Source: Oehlia diaphana (lineage: Eukaryota; Glomeromycota; Glomeromycetes; Glomerales; Glomeraceae). Taken from it: DNA of 35,084 bases. How positions within the stretch are numbered: position 1 is the first letter of the stretch; every line of letters starts with the position of its first letter. Positions 10,548 to 20,776 of this stretch are shown here, one piece after another. The stretch spans positions 1-35,084 of the forward strand of contig QZLH01000029.1 in assembly GCA_003833135.1 (NCBI GenBank), written 5' to 3'. The position numbers were made by a program, and so were the translations under genes. Under the pieces are notes generated by a model. It worked only from the letters and a program-made list of their open reading frames with translations, did no database searches and was not told the origin of the DNA.

Positions 10548-11900
10548 TATTTTTAAGTGTGATTGTTTTTATATAAGAGAAAAACTGCGGCGTATATGTT
10601 TTTTTTTTTTTGGATTAAGGTAAAAAAAAAGTTCTCGATTTACTATTTGATCCTTTTTATATGTATCACCGATATATGGTATCACCAACCTTAGCTTTGC
10701 AAAATTTGCATTACAAAGCAAGTGACAATTTAATGATGTGATGATATACTGTAAATCCAAATTAAAAATGCATTTAAGGAATCCATAATATCATATTTAA
10801 TTTTTGAATTTCATCATAATTTTTGTCATTAATTACGAAAAAAAAAATTAATAATATATATATTTGGTCAAAATGGAATAAATGGAATAATAGATCACCT
10901 ATTAAAATTAAACCTCTCTTAAATGAACTTCTCGTAAACCTTATCTGTGTCACGCCATGAACGATACGAAAAATGAAGTTCGTTAATGATCGTGATTTTT
11001 TTTTTTAAATAGAATCATTTATGTTAATAATCATCATATAGATTGTTTAGATTGTTAAAGCCACGTTTAAGCGTGGCGACACGAAAATTTTTTACTTTAT
11101 TTTATTTTAAATAAAAAATATTTCTTATTTAGAATATTTAGAACTTTAAATTGTTTTTAAGTTATTTAAAAAGTTTTTAAAAAAAAGAAAACAGTATATT
11201 TGCAAACACGTATTGATAGTAATTTCTTTTCAAACTGATAGAAAATTAGTGTTGAAACTTGAAACGCGTTTATATATATACATCATATCGTAACAAATTT
11301 AAATACGATAATGTATAAAAGAAACTAACTAAAGAAAAACATTTCATTCTCCTGATTTTCACTAAGAAACCTTAATAGGGTTTATGTGTTCTAATATTGG
11401 TTAATACAATAATACAATAGATATGGAATGAATCATATGGTAAATGATAATCAATTAAAATATTATACCGGGAAAAAAAAACGCGTATTTATTAAAAAAA
11501 AAACTTTTTATTTAAAAAAGTTAAAAAGTTTCATTTCTTAATGGCGTTTTTTGATGTTTTATACTATTTTTATTTTATATATATATTTTAATTTGAATGT
11601 TGAACTAAACGTTACATGATCAGCATTGAAATAACTAATTTTGTATAATAAAAAAGGATAAAATCGAGGATAGTTAATTTTATTTGTCTCACTTTATCAA
11701 CACTCCCCCCTTATTCATCCAATAACAAAAAGGCTGCTACGGAACAATTTTATATAATAATAAAAAAACAAATTTATTTTATTAAAATTTTATTAAATAA
11801 ATAAATAAAATTAATTCTAATTAGAATCCATAATTTTTCTTATGGTTTCATTATTAAAATTAAATTAATATTATATATTCTCTTCAAATATATAATCACA
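10548..11900. other. Intergenic region, no gene recognised
   Basis: It contains the TATA-like box of the F-box gene (10566-10575, minus strand). A short ORF on the minus strand at 10569-10760 overlaps that promoter and resembles nothing. There is a GC-rich 6-bp-stem hairpin at 11060-11077, and two ACGCGT hexamers (11264, 11481). The last 300 bases are the 3' flank of the phosphoacetylglucosamine mutase gene. Confidence 0.45.
11060..11077. other. Short perfect hairpin GCCACG/CGTGGC
   Basis: GCCACG, a 6-base TTTAAG loop and CGTGGC form a perfect inverted repeat in otherwise A+T-rich sequence. It could be a protein-binding palindrome, a MITE tip or chance. Confidence 0.35.
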
Positions 11901-14432
11901 TTATAAAAATTCTTTAGGTTTACCACCAGTACCACCAGCTTGATCATAAACTAACCCCGCAACCTTATAAGCTAATTCATCACATTCTTCTCTTGTAGCA
12001 GCTTCAGCATATACACGTACAACATCTTCAGTTCCTGATGGTCTATTACGAAAAAGAGAATTTAAATAATTAAAATTAATTTTCACACACATATATATAG
12101 TAGTAGATAGATCTTTTTAATGTTATCATTCTTACCTAACAAAAGATCTACCATTCTCATATTTTGATACTAATTCATTAATTTGCTCTTGAAGTCCTAC
12201 TGGTTCTAAAAGTTTTCGTTCGGCATCAGTAGTTTTAAATATATGACGATTTTCAACCTAAAAAGAAAAAAATAAAAATTAGATTTTTTTTTCAAATATT
12301 TAATGTAATTTTTAAATATATGTTTGTTATTTGTAACTTTTATAATACTTACAATTACTTTTACTAAACGATTAGGCAAATCAGAATAAGCTTGATCCCA
12401 TTGTTTTAAAGACCATTGACGATTGGTTAAAATAGTTTCTACAAGTAATAAATCTGATAAAGCATCACCAACTGTTTGATTGATTAAGTCAGTTAATGCT
12501 CGTAATTTTTCGATTGCTTCTTTTTGTTCAGCTGTTTGACTTAAAAAATTAACAAATAATTAGTTTCTAATAAGAATAGAAGAAGAAAAAGAAATAAACA
12601 CGGGTTTAAAAAATTATTATGTTTACCCTTCGGTAGATCGAATTGTTTTTAAAGCTTTTTTGCTAAATAATACAGTTCCGTGTCCATTGGCTTCAAAATA
12701 AACACCAATATCATACTTTTCTGCCTCATGATGAAGATGTTTAACACCTGTAGGTACACAAGATACTGGTACATTCTAATTATGTATTTAAATTTGACAA
12801 TTAGAATTTATAACAAAAAAAAATACAGTCAACTCTCTCTAAATGCACTCTCCCTAAATGCACACATTATATATTTATTCCCTCTTACTCAGTCCCAAGT
12901 ATATATAGAGAACATATAAATTTCTCTATCTAATGTACATCTTCTCTAAATGCATATTATTTCAAATTTTCATTATGGTCCCAATGGGAGTGCACTCAGA
13001 GCGAGTTAATTGTATAAATAAAAAAAAACTGGTATTAGCATATATTAACGAAAACTTACCATAACTTTTTCCAAGTATGTTGTGGAACTTCCATTTGCAT
13101 AAGCAGTTTGAACAACTCCAACATCAATTCCTTCAAGACCTGCAGTCTTGACTAGATCGATAATAAAACCACCAGCTAATCCAGCAATTTTATCACCATC
13201 CAATAATTTAAATTTATTATCTTTTAAATTACGAAAAAAAAATCAGTAATTTGAAAAAATAAAATAAAACAACACATTTTTAATAATAATTTACCAACCT
13301 TCATCAATGTAATAATATACGATACGATCAGCATCACCATCAAATGAAGCCGCACGATCACCTGGTTTAATATTACTTCCTAAAGGAAGTTTTTGACCAG
13401 TTTTAACAAAATCGGCACCGCACTTTGTAAATAAATAATAATTAATTATACAATCATTACAATATTTATAAAGTAGAATTTAATATAAGAGAATATTATT
13501 ACCTGATAATTCAATTTGCCTTGCGTCTTATAATCATCATTAATCAATATAACTTCTAAATATTCATTTCCAATGTATTGTGTAAGTTCTCTCATTTTTG
13601 GAGCTCCAACACCATTTGCCGCGTCAATATGAATTGGAGTTAGACGTTGCTTGCCTTCCTAATAAATTGACGATCAACATTAAAATTAAATCAATAGGAA
13701 TGCTAAATTTAAGTATATTAACGCCAACTTACCACAGTTTTAAGGTAAGCAGTTGCAAGTTTCTTATAATAACCTTCCTCCGTTGGTTCACCATAATCAT
13801 CTTCAGTACCTTTAACGTTATAACAACGAGTAACATAATGAAGTTGTGGAGTTGTTTTAATACCAAAATCGATAATCTTGGCATTAAGAGATTTAAGACC
13901 ATCAACAAGTGCAGAAACTAAAGCTGGACCACTAGGTCTAGTATCCCTAGCATAAACTATATTTGCGGTTTTCGATTCATCAATGTTATTGCTAGAAATG
14001 ATTTGCTTAATAACATCAACTAATTCATCTTCAGTTTGAGCATTTGCTAATTGGGTAGCATAATTTTCCCATGATTGTTCCAACATTTCACCATAAGGAT
14101 CAACAAGCTTAACACCATTATCATGTTCTGGATTATGAGAAGCGGTAATCATGATACCAATAGTTTTGGAATCAAGTTTTTTTGAACGTAAAACTGCCAA
14201 GATACCAACTCGAAAAATCACAGAATCCAATAAATCTGCTCTAAATATAGTAAATAAAAAGAATTTAATTATTAATTGTTATTTAAATCAATCAATTATA
14301 ATTAATAATTAAAAATATAAAATCATACTTCATACGAAAACCTGCAGTTCCATAAGTATAATTGATATTTTGAGGTTTTGGATGATAAGAAGCAGCTTCT
14401 TTAATTTGATCGTAATTGATTGAATTTTCCAT
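11901..14432 (-). CDS. AGM1: Phosphoacetylglucosamine mutase
   Basis: Interconverts GlcNAc-6-phosphate and GlcNAc-1-phosphate on the way to UDP-GlcNAc, the donor for chitin, N-glycans and GPI anchors. Nine exons on the minus strand: 14329-14432, 13733-14240, 13503-13658, 13299-13422, 13060-13220, 12627-12775, 12353-12539, 12136-12257, 11901-12042. All junctions are GT..AG and the phases agree, giving 550 aa, the family's usual length (about 540-560). Landmarks: YGTAGFR near residue 27; the catalytic phosphoserine loop TASHNP with Ser69; the metal-binding loop DGDAD at 284-288; the sugar-binding EANGHG from about 379; and the phosphate-binding loop RPSGTE at about 504. The 284-nt fifth intron is the longest and contains a MITE. 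The gene is divergent from the EEP-fold gene, sharing a 335-bp promoter region. No defect was seen. The symbol follows common usage (PCM1/AGM1/PGM3). Confidence 0.96.
12824..13014. mobile_element. Tc1/mariner- or pogo-like MITE inside an intron
   Basis: A 191-bp interval including TA dinucleotides at both ends (12824-12825 and 13013-13014). The inverted ends match at about 22 of 26 positions: the left reads CAGTCAACTCTCTCTAAATGCAC, and the complement of the right reads CAATTAACTCGCTCTGAGTGCAC, each given here in part. The motif CTCTAAATGCA recurs inside, near 12855 and 12940. The TA duplication and end structure suggest a non-autonomous Tc1/mariner-superfamily element. It lies wholly within the fifth intron of the phosphoacetylglucosamine mutase gene and does not disturb the splice sites. 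Confidence 0.75.
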
Positions 14433-14767
14433 ATTTTAGAAAGATCAAATATTATACTCAATAAAATCCGGATTATAATAGAAGAAAATAAGAATTTTTA
14501 AGTTTTTTTTTTTTTTTTTTTACGAAAAAAGGATTACAACTATTTATATATTTATATATACAAAATTTTAATTTTCTTTGTTTGGTTTTTATAACCAAAA
14601 CAAAGCAGCATGTTAATTACACAAAATTTTATTTGCTGCTTTTGCGTCAAATATGATTTGCATATAAACATTATGCTGATACCATATATAGAAAAGATTG
14701 GTAACACTTGAAAATATTTTTCAAATCAATCATTCAATTTTATCATTTTTATCAATTTTATCAATCG
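14433..14767. promoter_or_regulatory. Divergent promoter region AGM1 / EEP-fold gene
   Basis: 335 bp between two divergent start codons. An imperfect palindrome at 14576-14605 (arms CTTTGTTTGGTT and AACCAAAACAAAG) sits near the middle. TATATAG at 14685-14691 lies about 77 nt before the plus-strand ATG and could be its TATA box. A T18 tract at about 14504-14521 lies on the mutase side. Confidence 0.5.
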
Positions 14768-16222
14768 ATGGAAGAAAAATTTATTCTTCCAAATCCTGGA
14801 GAACTACTTATATATGACTTTCGCCCATTAAATCACGACTTAACATCCGAAAATATAACACCATCTAATGATAATTCTACTTTAAAAGTTTTACAATGGA
14901 ACGTAGAAAGAAATTATTGTTCGGAATTAATTCTTTCCACTTTAAAGTCTCTTGACCCAGATATAGCATTAATTCAAGAAATTGATATAAATTGTAAAAG
15001 ATCTTTATCCAAAAATCATTTTGAGGAAATTTCCAAAGAATTAAATTGGAAAGGAGGATTTGTTTGTGAATTTTTGGAATTAGAAAATGAGATTAGAAGT
15101 GAAAGAGATCAAGGTGGTGGTGTACATGGGAATGCTATTTTTACAAAGTATGATATTACGTTTAGAGTACTTGATCATAAATATCATCCTATGGATTGGA
15201 ATAAAGATGGCGAGAAATTAAATGAACCTCGAGAGGGAAAGTAAGTTTAAATAAAGTAAGTGAATGTAATAAAAGAGTTTTTTTAAAAAAATTTCATGTG
15301 ATATTTTAGGAGATATACATTGGTAGCTGAAGTAAAAACTCCTTTCGGACCACCGATACTATGTTATTGTGTGCATTTAGAGGTATTTATTTAATAAGGG
15401 ATTACGCCACCATTACATAATTGAAACTTTTAATAATTAATATATTATTTTGATCTTATTCATCAGGTATTTAGCGGTATAATTGGTCGTATATCACAAT
15501 TTTCTGATATACTATTAGATTCCACTTCTAATATTCAAACTCATCCATATCAATTAATTTTTGGAGATTTGAATACATTGGGTCATTCTATAGCTCGCCT
15601 TTCACCAAAATTTTGTCGAGATCGATATAGAATTCTTTCACTTGGTATAACAGAATCTGAATGGTGGGATAAAAATTTATTTGATTGGCATTTAAAAGAT
15701 GGTGAAATAAATTTAAAATTACAGTCAGGTGGTTTTAAAATATTTAAAAGTTTATTTTCTTTAAAAAATGATTGTTGTTTAAAGGAAAAAGAATTATCTA
15801 TAGTAACGACATTATCGGGTTTCCCTATTGATGTACTAAAATCTGCTAGAAATCCAGGTTTTTATGATCCTTGGTCTTGTACCAATGATATAACTATTCA
15901 CAATCCAAATTATTTTGGTTTATTTAAAGCTAAACTTGATTGGACACTATTACGTGGTTTTGATGTTGCTAATAGATGGATTGGCAATCATGATTATAAG
16001 GCAAGCGATCACAAATATTTAATGGTGGATATTAAATTTGATGATTTACAAGATATGGTAGATGGAAAAGATAAAGAAATTTGGGAAAAAAGAAGGATTT
16101 ATTGGAAAAACAAAACACAAGAAAATAAAAAATCTGGTGGAATTGAAAATTGGGTGAATTATATTGGAATTATTTCTGTTGGATTAGTTGGATTAGGAAT
16201 TTTAAGATTAATGAAAAAATAA
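14768..16222 (+). CDS. Tail-anchored endonuclease/exonuclease/phosphatase-fold protein
   Basis: Three exons, join(14768-15240, 15310-15382, 15467-16222), 433 aa. The ATG at 14768 (MEEKFILPNPGEL) was chosen because upstream in-frame sequence has no other ATG. The DNase I/EEP catalytic set is present: LQWNVERN with Asn45, LIQEID with Glu71 (metal ligand), CVHLE (histidine near residue 180), IFGDLNT with Asp216/Asn218, and ASDHKYL with Asp363/His364. The enzyme is therefore probably an active Mg-dependent phosphodiesterase or phosphatase. The substrate (nucleic acid, inositol phosphate or sphingomyelin-type lipid) cannot be told from motifs. The last 25 residues (NWVNYIGIISVGLVGLGILRLMK) form one membrane segment with a basic end, suggesting a tail anchor facing the cytosol. 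It is divergent from the mutase gene. Confidence 0.85.
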
Positions 16223-16657
16223 AACTTTTTTAGTTGGTCTGAAAAAAAAAAAAAAAATCATATGACAAATATTTTAATTATTTGTCAATCTAAATCTAGA
16301 TTAGCCCAGAAAATTTTTTGGCATGATTATAAAATTTTGGAAAGCAAATTTATCGATTTTTATATTTTTGACATAATTTTAAGTTTATTATTATTGTGCA
16401 GATTTATCGATTGATTATCTTGATAAATTATTTTAATTAAACCTTCACTTGCATGTTAGACCATGTTAGACTCAAAAGCTTAGCAATGGGGCTCAAGAGC
16501 CACTGATAATCGATCATTTTTTTTTTTTTTTTTTTTTTTTTACATAAAAAAAAAAAAGAATTTCACCTAAAAAAAAGTTTTCAACTAATTTGTTTTCAGG
16601 AGACTGAATACAGATAAAAAAAAATTTTTCCCAATCAAATAATCTATATATAATAAA
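16223..16657. other. Intergenic region with T/A homopolymers
   Basis: 3' flank of the EEP gene and 5' flank of the methionine synthase gene. It contains a T tract of about 24 nt (from about 16517) followed within a few bases by an A12 run, which could fold back or mark slippage. No gene was seen. The last bases before the ATG (TATATATAATAAA) are too close to be a TATA box. Confidence 0.4.
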
Positions 16658-19378
16658 ATGGTTATCTCAACGAACCTAGGTTTCCCTCGTATGGGCGCTA
16701 ACCGTGAATTGAAACGCCTTGTTGAAAACTTTTGGTCTGGAAAAGTTGATGAAAATGCTCTTCTTAGTGGTTCAAAGGTATGCAGTATTTGGTATGTTTT
16801 CAATATTCTATATTATTAATTCATGTTTTTAATTTGTAGAAAATTCGTGAAGAACATTGGTCACTCCAACAGAAAGCTGGTCTTGAACACATTCCCTCTA
16901 ATGATTTCTCCTTTTATGACCAAGTGGTTGACCACTCTTATGCTTTTGGTGTCATTCCTGCTCGTTACAAGAACCTTCACCCCGGTCTTGAAACCTACTT
17001 TGCCATGTGTAGAGGTCTTCAAAAAGCTGAAGTTGACGTTCCTGCTTGTGAAATGAAGAAATGGTTCGACACTAATTGTAAGTAATATAATTTTATTAGA
17101 ATAATTCCATATCGCGACATATTACGACAAATATTTTTATGCGTTACGTAATAATACGTCATAGTCTAGCCCAAACTTTATTAATCCTAGCTTAAAACTT
17201 TTAATACAGACCATTACATTGTCCCTGAATTTGAACCAAATCAACAATTCACTCTCAACCCTGCTAAAATACTCGACGAGTTTAAAGAAGCGAAAGACAT
17301 CGGTATTCAAACTCGGCCTGTCATTTTGGGTCCGATCTCTTATCTACTACTCGGAAAGCCTATAAGGGGTGCCCCTCATGAGTTTGAACCAATTCAGTTA
17401 TTGAGCAAGCTTCTTCCTTTATATGAAGAATTATTATCTAAATTGGCTGGTGCTGGAGCTACATGGATTCAAATTGATGAACCATTTCTAGTAACTGATC
17501 TGTCTTCCAACCTTAAGAAAGAGTATTCTTCTGCTTATAATGCACTTACTAAAGTGTCTTCTCAACTAAAAATTTTGATTGCAACATATTTCGAACGTAT
17601 CGGTGCCAATATTGACTTCGTAATCAATACTCCCATAAGTGCAATTCACATTGATCTAGTTCGTGCTCCTGGTCAATTGGAAACAATTTTGAAAAGCATA
17701 CCTTCGACAGTTTCCTTATCTCTTGGTCTGATCAATGGGCGTAATATTTGGAAAGCCAATTTTGATGCTGCTTTGACCACAGCTCAGAAAGCTATTGATA
17801 CTCTTGGTTCTGAACGTGTTTTTATTGCACCATCTTGTTCTCTTTTACACACTCCTCATTCTGTTCAAGCTGAGAAGAAAATTGATCCTGAAATTTTGGA
17901 TTGGTTATCTTTTGCTACTGAAAAGATTAAGGAAATAGTAACTATTTCAAAAGTATTGAATGATGGTAACCAATCTGTTCAGAGCGAGATTGATGCTAAC
18001 CGCAAATCGTAAGTACTTATGATCTATCTATTTAGGAATAGTTTATATCATAGGCTTGTTGTTGACTAAGTTGAATATTCTCATTTTAGAGTTCAAAATC
18101 GAAAAACGTCACCTCGTATTCATAATGCCGTTGTGCAAGAGAAAATGAAAACTCTCAATCCTGATATGTTTAAGCGTAAATTACCTTTTCGTGAAAGACA
18201 AAAACAGCAACAAAAATTAGGTCTTCCTTCCTTTCCAACGACCACTGTTGGATCTTTTCCTCAAACAAAAGAAGTCCGTGCAGTCCGTGCTAAGCTCAAG
18301 AAAGGCGAAATAGATCAAGCCGGGTATGATGATTTCGTCAAAAAAGAAATTGAAAAATGTATTCGTTTTCAAGAAAAAATTGACATAGATGTTCTTGTAC
18401 ATGGAGAGTTCGAACGTAATGACATGGTTGAATTCTTTGGTGAAAATCTAGAGGGTATTTATATTTATTAGTTTGCCTGTCATGTAATTTAATAGAATAA
18501 AATAAATAACTAATTAATTGCCAAATAGGTTATGTTTTTAGTGGAAATGGTTGGGTTCAATCTTACGGATCACGTTGCATCAAACCACCCATCATTTTTG
18601 GAGATGTTTTCAGACCAAAACCTATGACTGTAGATGTTATTAAATATGCTCAATCCCTAACTAAGAAGCCTTTGAAAGGGATGTTAACTGGTCCGGTTAC
18701 TATGCTCCAATGGTCATTTGTTCGTGATGATCAGCCCCGTAAAGACACTACGTTCCAATTGGCTCTTGCCATTCGAGAAGAAGTACATGATCTAGAAGCT
18801 GCTGGTATTTCTGTTATTCAGGTAAGCAACATTTCTGGTTTTTTTTTATGAAAATTATGAAAATTGTAATAACAGTAATCATATTTGCGATTTCTTAGAT
18901 TGATGAACCTGCTATCCGTGAAGGATTACCTCTCCGTAAAGAAGATTGGAATGAATATCTCAACTGGGCAGTTGATGCCTTCCTTCTTTCTAGTACTGGC
19001 GTTGATTCTTCCACCCAAATTCATACTCATATGTGCTATTCCGACTTCAATGACATCATTGAATCGATTCAGCGTATGGATGCCGACGTAATTACTATTG
19101 AAAATTCTAGATCAGACTTAAAACTTCTAAACGCATTTGAGAAACATGAATATACAAATGAAATTGGTCCAGGCCTTTATGATATACACTCTCCTCGTGT
19201 TCCTTCAAAAGAAGAATTGAAGGCTCGTCTACAAGAAATCCTTAAATATATTTCTAAGGATCTAATTTGGGTTAATCCTGATTGTGGCTTGAAGACTCGT
19301 GGATGGGCTGAGGTTGAATCAGCACTGAAGAACATGACCGATGTTGCAAAAGAATTCCGTTCAATTGAAGCTAAATAG
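16658..19378 (+). CDS. MET6: Cobalamin-independent methionine synthase
   Basis: Transfers the methyl group of 5-methyltetrahydropteroyl-polyglutamate to homocysteine, the last step of methionine synthesis (MetE family; MET6 in yeast); cytosolic. Six exons: 16658-16777, 16840-17077, 17210-18008, 18090-18454, 18529-18821, 18899-19378. Phases agree and give 764 aa, the normal family length. The N-terminal half carries [15 protein letters not shown], then the linker, and the C-terminal half begins about residue 410 with [16 protein letters not shown]. The zinc ligands are visible as His649 and Cys651 (HTHMCYSDF), Glu673 (ITIENSR) and Cys734 (NPDCGLKTR). IDEP motifs are present in both halves. Codons use more C and G than the neighbouring genes, as expected for a highly expressed housekeeping gene. 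No break was seen. Confidence 0.97.
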
Positions 19379-19619
19379 TTTGACATATTGAAACATTCTT
19401 TAGTATATAGTAAAAATTATTATGTACAAAAAATTAAAGTAAAATGAGTAAAATGTAATTATTTAATAAATTTATTAAATTATTTAATAACATGATGAGC
19501 GTTATCACTTTGTGTTACAAAGTCGTGATTGCAGATCTATTGTTTAACTAGATGTTGATTTTAAAAATTTCTCGCTTTGTAGTATATGTATATGCAGTCT
19601 TTTTTTTTGTAAGCGTTAA
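19379..19619. other. Short intergenic region
   Basis: Between the methionine synthase stop and the putative NAA40 start. AT-rich; nothing recognised. Confidence 0.4.
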
Positions 19620-20712
19620 ATGAATATTTCTGTATATTCTCAAGATTTCATTAAAATAGCAAATGAGGTTGGTATTCAAATAATTTTATCTCATTATAAA
19701 ATATTATGTAACTTACGCGTAAGTACGCGTAAAATAATTTGTAAGGCAGACAATGTAGTCGATTTTCTTGGACCTTCAATTAAATATGAATGCGATGAGT
19801 AAATATTTGTATACATTTTTTTTATTGCCGTTCGTGTATATTTTAACTTTTTATTTTGGTTACTTATCCTTTTTTTTTTTAAAAAAAAAAAGCATGGTTA
19901 TAAATATTGAATATTATACAATTTCAACTTTACCAACTAAATTGAAAGAATGGGCATTTGACTTATTAAAATCAAACATGGAAAACCTGTACGTTCATAT
20001 TTTTTTTTGAATACAAATAAACATTTCTTTATAATAATAGGTTCTTTTTTTTTTAAAGGTATAAATGTTCGAATCTTGGATGGAATTCTAAACAAAAACG
20101 TCAAGAGATGAATGATAAAGATTGTAAATACTTAATCGCGTCAAATAATGAAAAACCAATTGGATTTGCCATGTTTCAATTTACTTGGGAAGAAACTATG
20201 GCAGATGATGATAAAGAAATTGAAGTCATATATTGGTATGTATTAAATACCTCCTTTTGCTTAAGTTTTGAATAATTTACTAAATAATAATGTATATACA
20301 GTTATGAAATTCAATTAGCTGAAGAAGCAAGAAGAAAAGGTTTAGGTACATTCTTAATGAGAACATTGGAAAAAATTGGAAAAAATTGGAAAATGAATAA
20401 GGTTATGTTAACCACGTTTAAAAGTACGTATTTATTACAAGAATTGTTATGAAATTTCATTTAATTATAGCTAATTACTAAATTCTTATGTTTGTTTTAT
20501 TTTTGTTCAAAAGGAAATAAATTGGCAATGGATTTTTATATTAATCGACTTGGGTAAAGTAATCATTTCCTTTCCATTCTTTATGAGAAAAGAATAATAC
20601 TTATTTATTAATTGTTTATAGTTATCAAATTGATGAAATTTCACCAAGTGAAGTTTTATTACCCAAAGAAGCTAAAGATTATGATTATGAAATATTAAGT
20701 ATAAAATTATGA
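19620..20712 (+). CDS. NAA40: N-alpha-acetyltransferase 40 (NatD) homologue
   Basis: Acetylates the N-terminal serine of histones H4 and H2A (family knowledge). Exons: 19620-19798, 19893-19988, 20059-20235, 20302-20423, 20514-20553, 20622-20712; 234 aa, close to the usual 230-240. The family core is clear: KEWAFDLLKSNMENLY, a GW...KR.EM segment, YCYEIQLAEEARRKGLGTFL with the acetyl-CoA loop RRKGLG at residues 161-166, VMLTTFKRN, and a C-terminal DYDYEIL. The 5' end is the weak point. The first exon is plausible because SIKYECDD leads into MVINIEYY as in relatives, but a further 78-nt in-frame intron (19668-19745, GTTGGT..GTAAG) may exist, which would give 208 aa. Met at 19894 is another possible start. 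The acceptor at 19891-19892 follows T10A11 rather than a pyrimidine tract. It converges on the FANCE-like gene, 64 bp apart. Confidence 0.88.
19715..19730. promoter_or_regulatory. Doublet of ACGCGT (MCB-like) hexamers
   Basis: ACGCGT at 19715-19720 and again at 19725-19730, the first within the palindrome TTACGCGTAA. ACGCGT is the MluI cell-cycle box read by MBF-type factors in fungi. Here it falls in the doubtful first exon (or hidden intron) of the NAA40 gene. Four other ACGCGT sites occur singly in the window (7184, 11264, 11481, 21705), so a single site would mean little; the close pair is what stands out. Confidence 0.35.
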
Positions 20713-20776
20713 TATGTTTAGAATTCATCCTTTAGAACAATTGAAATAAAATCAACTCACCCGAGTTTCCTTTCCA

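Noticed and set aside
10569..10760. 63-aa minus-strand ORF upstream of the second F-box gene
   Set aside because: Overlaps the TATA-like box, has no similarity to known families and no splice link to the F-box frame.
12680..12919. 79-aa plus-strand ORF
   Set aside because: It spans antisense of mutase exon 6, intron and half of a MITE.
13598..13921. 107-aa plus-strand ORF
   Set aside because: Antisense of mutase exons 2 and 3, which carry clear family motifs on the other strand.
14708..14767. Longer N-terminus for the EEP-fold protein
   Set aside because: It would need a TTG start; the first in-frame ATG is at 14768 and gives a sensible N-terminus.
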